Notes under the pieces: model-generated
Databases searched by the model: none
What the model saw: the letters and a program-made list of their open reading frames with translations, nothing else
Told to the model about the DNA's origin: nothing
Program-made: the position numbers and the translations under genes
Shown: positions 5,674-10,325 of the stretch, piece after piece
Layout: the number at the start of each line of letters is the position of its first letter
Position numbering within the stretch: position 1 is the first letter of the stretch
NCBI GenBank assembly: GCA_023437885.1
Contig: JAEZFH010000203.1
Location: 1-10,325 of the forward strand
DNA length: 10,325 nt
Direction of reading: 5' to 3'
DNA from: Bacillota bacterium
GTDB taxonomy: Bacteria > Bacillota > Clostridia > Lachnospirales > Lachnospiraceae

Positions 5674-7656
5674 ATGAGCAATATCGACACAAGGTCAGTA
5701 AATGCGATTAGAATCTTATCTGCTGATGGTGTACAAAAAGCGAATTCAGGACATCCGGGTTTACCGCTGGGTTCAGCGGCTATGGCTTATGAATTATGGG
5801 CGAAACACATGAAGCATAATCCATCCAATCCCAAATGGTCAAATAGAGACCGTTTTATCTTATCCGGCGGTCATGGTTCCATGCTGTTATATTCCTTATT
5901 GCATTTATTTGGATATGGCCTTACCAAGGAGGATTTGGAGCAGTTTCGCCAGGATGGTTCCTTAACACCCGGGCATCCGGAGTACGGCCATACAGTTGGA
6001 GTCGAGGCGACTACAGGACCCCTTGGTGCAGGAATGGCTATGGCAGTGGGTATGGCAATGGGGGAAGCTCATCTTGCAGCCAAATTCAATAAGGAAGGCT
6101 ATCCGGTAGTCGATCATTATACCTATGTTCTGGGCGGCGATGGCTGCATGATGGAGGGTATTACCTCGGAAGCAATGTCCTTAGCCGGAACCCTTGGACT
6201 GGGAAAATTAATCGTTTTGTATGACAGCAATAAGATTTCAATCGAAGGAAGCACGGACATTGCGTTTACCGAGGATGTGAAGAAGCGTTTTGAGGCGTAT
6301 GGCTTCCAGACCCTGGTGGTTGAGGATGGCAATGACCTGATTGAAATCGGTGCTGCAATCGAGGCTGCCAAGGCGGATTTAACGAGGCCAACGATGATTA
6401 CCGTTAAGACCCAAATCGGTTATGGAAGCCCGAGAGAAGGCATGGCCAGTGCTCATGGTGAACCTCTTGGTGCAGATAATATAAAAGCCTTGAAAGAGAA
6501 ATTAGAATGGCCGAGCCAGGAGGCTTTCTTTGTTCCTGACGAGGTTTATGAGAATTATAAGTCCCTTGCTAAGGAAGGTGTAAAAGCAGAGGAAGCCTGG
6601 AATAAATTATTTGCTGATTACTGCGGTGCTTTTCCTGAGATGAAGGACCTGTGGAATCAATACCATGATATTAACCGGGCACAGAATTTAATTGATAATG
6701 ATGACTTCTGGGCATTTGCCGATAAGCCGGACGCAACCAGAAACTTATCCGGTCAGGTGCTGAACCGCTTGAAAAATCATCTTCCCAACTTAATCGGCGG
6801 TGCTGCTGACCTTGCACCTTCCACCAAGACCTATCTGAACGACATGGGGGATTTTGCAAAAGAGAATTATGCAGGCCGTAACCTTCACTTTGGTGTTCGT
6901 GAATTAGCCATGGCAGCCATTGGTAATGGATTGGCTCTTCACGGCGGTTTAAGAGCTTATGTATCCACCTTCTTTGTATTCAGTGATTATGTGAAGCCTA
7001 TGGCAAGACTTTCCGCTTTGATGGGACTTCCTTTGACTTATGTGCTTACTCATGACAGCATCGGTGTCGGTGAGGACGGGCCTACGCATGAGCCCATCGA
7101 GCAGCTGGCGATGCTTCGTGCAATGCCTAACTTCACGGTATTCCGTCCGGCGGATGCTACCGAATGTATTGCTGCCTGGTACTATGCAATAACCTCCAAT
7201 AGCACTCCTACGGCATTGGTACTGACCCGTCAGAATCTTCCCCAGTTGGCTGGTTCCTCCAAGGAAGCTTTAAAGGGCGGCTATATTGTATCTAATTCTA
7301 CCAAGGAAGTTCCGGATGCTATTGTTATGGCAAGCGGTTCCGAGGTGGAGCTGGGGATCAATGCTCAGGCAGAGCTCGCCAAGGAAGGAATTGATGTAAG
7401 AGTGGTAAGTATTCCTTCCATGGATTTATTTGAAGCACAATCCGAGGAATACAAGCAAAGCATCCTGCCGGGGAACGTAAGAGCCAGAGTGGCAGTAGAA
7501 GCCGGTGCGGACTTTGGTTGGGGCAAATATGTGGGCCTTGACGGAACAACGGTTACGATGAAGAGCTTCGGTGCATCTGCTCCGGCAGGAACACTCTTTA
7601 AGAAATTCGGCTTTACAACAGAAAATGTAGTAAAGGCTGTAAAGAGCGTTCTGTAA
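5674..7656 (+). CDS. tkt: transketolase
   Basis: A 660-residue full-length, thiamine diphosphate- and Mg2+-dependent transketolase of the cytoplasmic non-oxidative pentose phosphate pathway. It transfers two-carbon ketol units between xylulose 5-phosphate and ribose 5-phosphate or erythrose 4-phosphate. The cofactor domain shows SGHPGLPLG (25-33, His27), SGGHGSMLLY (64-73, His67), His101, and the GDG(155-157)-to-Asn186 metal/diphosphate motif ending LYDSNKIS. The pyrimidine domain has FGVREL with the catalytic Glu410 and the THDSIGVGEDGPTHEP region (459-474, His460 and His472). A C-terminal transketolase domain runs from about 540. AAGGAGG lies 8 nt before the ATG, an ideal ribosome site. It is the second gene after transaldolase and is followed by a strong terminator. 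Confidence 0.98.
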   Translation: MSNIDTRSVNAIRILSADGVQKANSGHPGLPLGSAAMAYELWAKHMKHNPSNPKWSNRDRFILSGGHGSMLLYSLLHLFGYGLTKEDLEQFRQDGSLTPGHPEYGHTVGVEATTGPLGAGMAMAVGMAMGEAHLAAKFNKEGYPVVDHYTYVLGGDGCMMEGITSEAMSLAGTLGLGKLIVLYDSNKISIEGSTDIAFTEDVKKRFEAYGFQTLVVEDGNDLIEIGAAIEAAKADLTRPTMITVKTQIGYGSPREGMASAHGEPLGADNIKALKEKLEWPSQEAFFVPDEVYENYKSLAKEGVKAEEAWNKLFADYCGAFPEMKDLWNQYHDINRAQNLIDNDDFWAFADKPDATRNLSGQVLNRLKNHLPNLIGGAADLAPSTKTYLNDMGDFAKENYAGRNLHFGVRELAMAAIGNGLALHGGLRAYVSTFFVFSDYVKPMARLSALMGLPLTYVLTHDSIGVGEDGPTHEPIEQLAMLRAMPNFTVFRPADATECIAAWYYAITSNSTPTALVLTRQNLPQLAGSSKEALKGGYIVSNSTKEVPDAIVMASGSEVELGINAQAELAKEGIDVRVVSIPSMDLFEAQSEEYKQSILPGNVRARVAVEAGADFGWGKYVGLDGTTVTMKSFGASAPAGTLFKKFGFTTENVVKAVKSVL

Positions 7657-7704
7657 TTAAAGCCAAAGACACTTTTATCAATTTTTTCATAATAATATAT
7701 TTTT

Positions 7705-7771
7705 TGCCCCTTGTAATGCACATAGGATTCTGCCGATAAGCAGAAGAAGATGTATTACAGGGGGCATTTTT
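7705..7771 (+). terminator. intrinsic terminator after transketolase
   Basis: TGCCCC (7705-7710) pairs with GGGGCA (7761-7766), extended by TGTAAT/ATTACA and ACAT/ATGT with a small bulge, and followed by TTTTT. Inside is a second perfect hairpin, TTCTGC/GCAGAA (7728-7745). This long branched structure ends the transaldolase-transketolase transcript. Confidence 0.9.
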
Positions 7772-7810
7772 AAATATCTCTGATTCTAATGGAATTTTAA
7801 TATAGATGTA

Positions 7811-7839
7811 TTGAAAAAAATAACCGCAACCGATACAAT
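7811..7839 (+). promoter_or_regulatory. sigma-A promoter of the two-component operon
   Basis: TTGAAA (7811-7816) and TACAAT (7834-7839) are spaced by exactly 17 bp, each one mismatch from consensus. Transcription would begin near 7846, giving a leader of about 86 nt. The -10 box forms one arm of an inverted repeat (7834-7860). Confidence 0.75.
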
Positions 7840-7860
7840 GATAGAAGATACTGCATTGTA
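7834..7860. promoter_or_regulatory. inverted repeat over the -10 box, candidate operator
   Basis: TACAATG (7834-7840) and CATTGTA (7854-7860) are perfect 7-bp inverted arms with a 13-bp spacer. The left arm contains the -10 hexamer and the right arm lies just past the expected start site. Such a position fits a repressor or autoregulatory site, or a hairpin at the 5' end of the RNA; neither is shown. Confidence 0.35.
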
Positions 7861-7896
7861 GGTTCACAGAGTTTCGGTTGAAAGAAGGGTATTCGT

Positions 7897-7947
7897 ATGA
7901 ACCCGCCGCTTAGAGGTAGATGGAGGTTGGAATGGCTAAGATATTAA
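7897..7947 (+). CDS. possible 16-aa leader ORF overlapping the response regulator start
   Basis: An ATG at 7897 with AAGAAGGG (7882-7889) 7 nt upstream opens 16 codons (MNPPLRGRWRLEWLRY) and ends at TAA 7945-7947, 16 nt inside the response regulator gene in another frame. The downstream ribosome site GGAGG and start lie within it. If translated it could couple or modulate translation of the regulator. The peptide is too short to judge. Confidence 0.25.
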   Translation: MNPPLRGRWRLEWLRY

Positions 7948-8609
7948 TTGTTGAGGATGAAATTAAGATAGGAAGATTCCTGGAATTGGAACTGAAGCAT
8001 GAAGGCTATGAAGTACTATTGGCTGCGGATGGGCGGACCGGACTGGAGAAGGCATTGAAGGAGAATGTGGATCTGGTTATCCTGGACATTATGCTGCCGG
8101 GCTTAAACGGAATTGAGGTATGCCGCAGAATCCGGCTCGAATCCCAGGTTCCGATTATAATGCTTACAGCGAAGGATGATGTGACGGATAAGGTTGCCGG
8201 GCTGGATACCGGTGCGGATGATTATATGACAAAGCCCTTTGCCATTGAGGAGCTGTTGGCCAGAATTCGTGTTGCCCTTAACCGAAAGAGGCATACCACC
8301 GAACCCAAGGGAGATCTTCTTCAGATCGGAGGAGTCATTCTCAACCTTATGAGCCATAGTGCATACTTTGGAGAGGAGGAGCTGGTACTGACCAAGAAGG
8401 AGTACGAGCTTCTGGAATATATGATGCGCAATAAGAACATTGCCCTGACCAGAGAGCAGCTGCTTAATAATGTATGGGATTATGAATATTTCGGTGATAC
8501 CAATGTAGTTGATGTATACATCCGCTACCTTAGACAGAAAATTGATGAGAAATATGGAATTCATCTGATATCCACCGTTCGCGGAGTGGGTTATATTATC
8601 AAGGGTTGA
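7932..8609 (+). CDS. two-component response regulator, OmpR/PhoB family
   Basis: A 225-residue cytoplasmic DNA-binding regulator. The receiver domain (1-115) has the acidic pocket Glu8/Asp9, the phosphoacceptor Asp52 in LVILDIMLPG, Thr79 in IIMLTA, and Lys101 in TKPF. The C-terminal winged helix (about 127-225) has the family pattern LTKKEYELLEYM, the recognition-helix region VVDVYIRYLRQKID (192-205) and the wing TVRGVGYIIKG. Phosphorylation by the adjacent kinase should promote dimerisation and promoter binding. The start at 7932 is preferred because GGAGG (7922-7926) precedes it by 5 nt; an in-frame ATG at 7920 has no well-placed site. It is first in an operon with the kinase and has its own promoter. 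The regulon is unknown; overall type resembles ArlR-like regulators, a loose comparison only. Confidence 0.97.
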   Translation: MAKILIVEDEIKIGRFLELELKHEGYEVLLAADGRTGLEKALKENVDLVILDIMLPGLNGIEVCRRIRLESQVPIIMLTAKDDVTDKVAGLDTGADDYMTKPFAIEELLARIRVALNRKRHTTEPKGDLLQIGGVILNLMSHSAYFGEEELVLTKKEYELLEYMMRNKNIALTREQLLNNVWDYEYFGDTNVVDVYIRYLRQKIDEKYGIHLISTVRGVGYIIKG

Positions 8610-8667
8610 AAAACCGGTTTTGAATCAAGGAGAGGAAGGCAGGGCAGCAGCCTGGCCGGTAAGATAT

Positions 8668-10089
8668 ATGAGCAGAATTCTTTTGGAAGCGATACGGACA
8701 TTCCTGCGAAGGACGGTCCTGCCCTTTCGCAGAAAACGGGAGCAATGGCTGAGTAATTTCCGTTTATCCATTGCCTTTCGAATCTCACTGGCATATTTAA
8801 AATTGTTAATAACGCATGGCGTATTGCTTTTTGTGGGCTTTTTTATTATTTTTATCTCCTCCGAGAAAAATGTATTTGAAGACAAGTCCAGGGAAATCAT
8901 AAGCCTTCTGGAGACCGGAGGGGAAGAGGCTCTGACGAATCCTTATCAGGATGAGGGGCTTACGATGAAGATCCAGCGCTCCGGAATGGAGTTGTTTGAT
9001 GATATTGCATATCCCGAGCTGGAGGGGGGGGATTTCCTGTATGGAATTCATATTGACCTTGACAGTTCGGAGAATGCAGTAATCATTAACGATGACCAGA
9101 GCTTTTCCATAGGCGGTACCGAGTATAGGGCCAGATTCCAATATAATCTCTCGGAAAGCTATGAGCGTTATCTCTCTATCTCCTGGAAGCTGATCCTCTT
9201 ATATATTGTTGTGATAGCCCTGATCATCCGCAAAGGGAAGAGAAGCGATGTTAAGCTTTTGGAGCCAATCCGTGTGATGTCAGCTACGGCTAATCGTCTG
9301 ACCGTAAATAATCTCCACAGTGAGAGGCTGAATGTGGAGGGGACCAAGAATGAGCTGAAGGACCTGGCAAACGTTATTAACGCGATGCTGGACCGGATCG
9401 AGACCTCCTACGAGAGCCAGAAGCAGTTTGTATCCGATGCCTCTCATGAGCTTCGGACACCGATCGCCGTGATACAGGGATACATTAATATGCTTAACCG
9501 TTGGGGAAGCTCCAATGAGGAGGTGCTCCAGGAGTCAATTGAAGCGATACAGAATGAGGCCAGATCCATGCAGGATCTGGTGGAAAAGCTTCTGTATTTA
9601 TCAAGGCATGATAAAAAGACGTTAAAATTAACGAAAAAGCGTTTTAATATGCGCCCTCTGGTGGAGGATATGGTGAAGGAAACCAGGCTGGTAGCGGGCC
9701 GCCGGATCATTAATAATCCAGTTATGGAGGACGTTGTTGTATACGGAGATAAACAGGCTTTGAAGCAGGCCATCCGTATCTTTATTGACAATGCGGTAAA
9801 ATACACAAAGGAAGGCGACGAGATTACGATTCTATGCCAGAAGATCAATGAGGATTGTGTGATCACCGTATCGGATACGGGTATCGGAATGACCCAGAAG
9901 GACATTGATCATATCTTCAACCGTTTTTACCGTTCCGACCATGTAAGAAACCAAAATATCAGCGGTCATGGTTTGGGTCTTTCCCTGGCTAAGATTATTA
10001 TTCTCGCGCATACGGGTAAGATTAAGGTTCGTTCCCAGTTTAAGAAGGGCTCAAGCTTTATTATCACCATACCAAGGAGAAGATTTTAA
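8668..10089 (+). CDS. membrane sensor histidine kinase
   Basis: A 473-residue sensor kinase, partner of the response regulator ending 58 nt upstream. A basic N-terminal stretch of about 40 residues precedes membrane helix one (about 44-64). An extracellular sensor of about 105 residues follows, then helix two (about 170-187) and a HAMP linker. The dimerisation domain contains FVSDASHELRTPIAVIQGY with phosphoacceptor His260. The ATP-binding domain has FIDNAVKYT (N box, Asn375), SDTGIGM (Asp403), the IFNRFYRSD F box, and GHGLGLSLAK (433-442), so it should be active. The start is uncertain: no codon is ideally spaced from the AAGGAGAGG at 8627, ATG 8668 has only GGTAAG, and an in-frame TTG at 8620 would give 489 residues but lacks a ribosome site. 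A run of eight G (9024-9031) lies in the sensor region. The stimulus is unknown. Confidence 0.95.
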   Translation: MSRILLEAIRTFLRRTVLPFRRKREQWLSNFRLSIAFRISLAYLKLLITHGVLLFVGFFIIFISSEKNVFEDKSREIISLLETGGEEALTNPYQDEGLTMKIQRSGMELFDDIAYPELEGGDFLYGIHIDLDSSENAVIINDDQSFSIGGTEYRARFQYNLSESYERYLSISWKLILLYIVVIALIIRKGKRSDVKLLEPIRVMSATANRLTVNNLHSERLNVEGTKNELKDLANVINAMLDRIETSYESQKQFVSDASHELRTPIAVIQGYINMLNRWGSSNEEVLQESIEAIQNEARSMQDLVEKLLYLSRHDKKTLKLTKKRFNMRPLVEDMVKETRLVAGRRIINNPVMEDVVVYGDKQALKQAIRIFIDNAVKYTKEGDEITILCQKINEDCVITVSDTGIGMTQKDIDHIFNRFYRSDHVRNQNISGHGLGLSLAKIIILAHTGKIKVRSQFKKGSSFIITIPRRRF

Positions 10090-10101
10090 TACGGAATGCC
10101 C

Positions 10102-10137
10102 GCAATAGTATTCAGCAGCAATAGTATTCAGCAGCAA
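10102..10137. repeat. tandem repeat, 16-bp period (first)
   Basis: The unit CAATAGTATTCAGCAG occurs twice without mismatch, with partial continuation at both edges (about 2.25 copies). It begins 12 nt after the kinase stop codon. It is probably a recent slippage or duplication event in non-coding DNA. Confidence 0.9.
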
Positions 10138-10138
10138 A

Positions 10139-10173
10139 AGGATGAAGCAGTAACAGGATGAAGAAGTAACAGG
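10139..10173. repeat. tandem repeat, 16-bp period (second, different unit)
   Basis: AGGATGAAGCAGTAAC is followed directly by AGGATGAAGAAGTAAC (one mismatch) and the start AGG of a third copy. Its unit is unrelated to the preceding 16-bp repeat but has the same length. Its last AACAGG contributes the left base of the terminator stem. Confidence 0.9.
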
Positions 10174-10198
10174 GGGAGATAACATCTCCCTGTTTTTT
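10168..10198 (+). terminator. intrinsic terminator of the two-component operon
   Basis: AACAGGG and GGAGAT (10168-10180) pair with ATCTCCCTGTT (10184-10194) around loop AAC, with a two-G bulge, followed by a run of six T. It ends the regulator-kinase transcript. Confidence 0.88.
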
Positions 10199-10325
10199 GT
10201 TTCGAAAAACGATCAGTATTAGGGCATCTCCAGCAGGAAGATGGACCGATCCCGACTGCTTTCCCTCTTAAGCGAAATATTAGCATTTTACCATCGGATA
10301 TTGCATCTTACCCATATAGATATTT

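Noticed and set aside
10199..10325. Terminal stretch searched for a gene start
   Set aside because: No frame on either strand shows a ribosome site, promoter or recognisable protein; left unannotated.

Overview
The window looks like a low-to-mid-GC Clostridia chromosome, most likely Lachnospiraceae-like. This is inferred from the strong AAGGAGG-type ribosome sites, sigma-A promoters, Firmicute-style tRNA cluster, short TalC-type transaldolase and general protein flavour; no marker gene fixes the genus. Most of it is core or housekeeping DNA. I do not see a clear new multi-gene system. The most interesting material is small: a decayed regulator gene, overlapping mini-ORFs, hairpin-bearing tRNA spacers and duplicated 16-bp units.

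Layout. Bases 1-780 hold a tRNA cluster on the + strand: the 3' end of one tRNA, then Thr(TGT), Tyr(GTA), initiator fMet(CAT), Phe(GAA) and Lys(TTT), closed by an intrinsic terminator. None of these genes encodes the 3' CCA. Bases 780-1613 have no intact conventional gene. They hold, on the - strand, a remnant of an AraC-type (GyrI-like) effector-binding domain with a frameshift and two in-frame stops, and a possible 33-codon ORF containing an 11-bp palindrome. On the + strand they hold a promoter and a possible 34-codon ORF whose stop overlaps the start of the next gene. Bases 1614-2333 encode a Sir2-family NAD-dependent deacylase. Bases 2545-4773 encode a membrane c-di-GMP phosphodiesterase (extracellular sensor, degenerate GGDEF, intact EAL) behind its own promoter.

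Bases 4973-7656 form a non-oxidative pentose phosphate operon, transaldolase then transketolase. It has one promoter with a leader of about 115 nt and a strong terminator after the second gene. Together the two enzymes interconvert C3, C4, C5, C6 and C7 sugar phosphates, linking pentoses to glycolysis. Bases 7932-10089 form a two-component operon: an OmpR/PhoB-family response regulator followed by its membrane histidine kinase. It has a near-consensus promoter whose -10 box lies in an inverted repeat, and it ends at an intrinsic terminator preceded by two different 16-bp tandem duplications. From about 10200 to the end I see no supportable feature.
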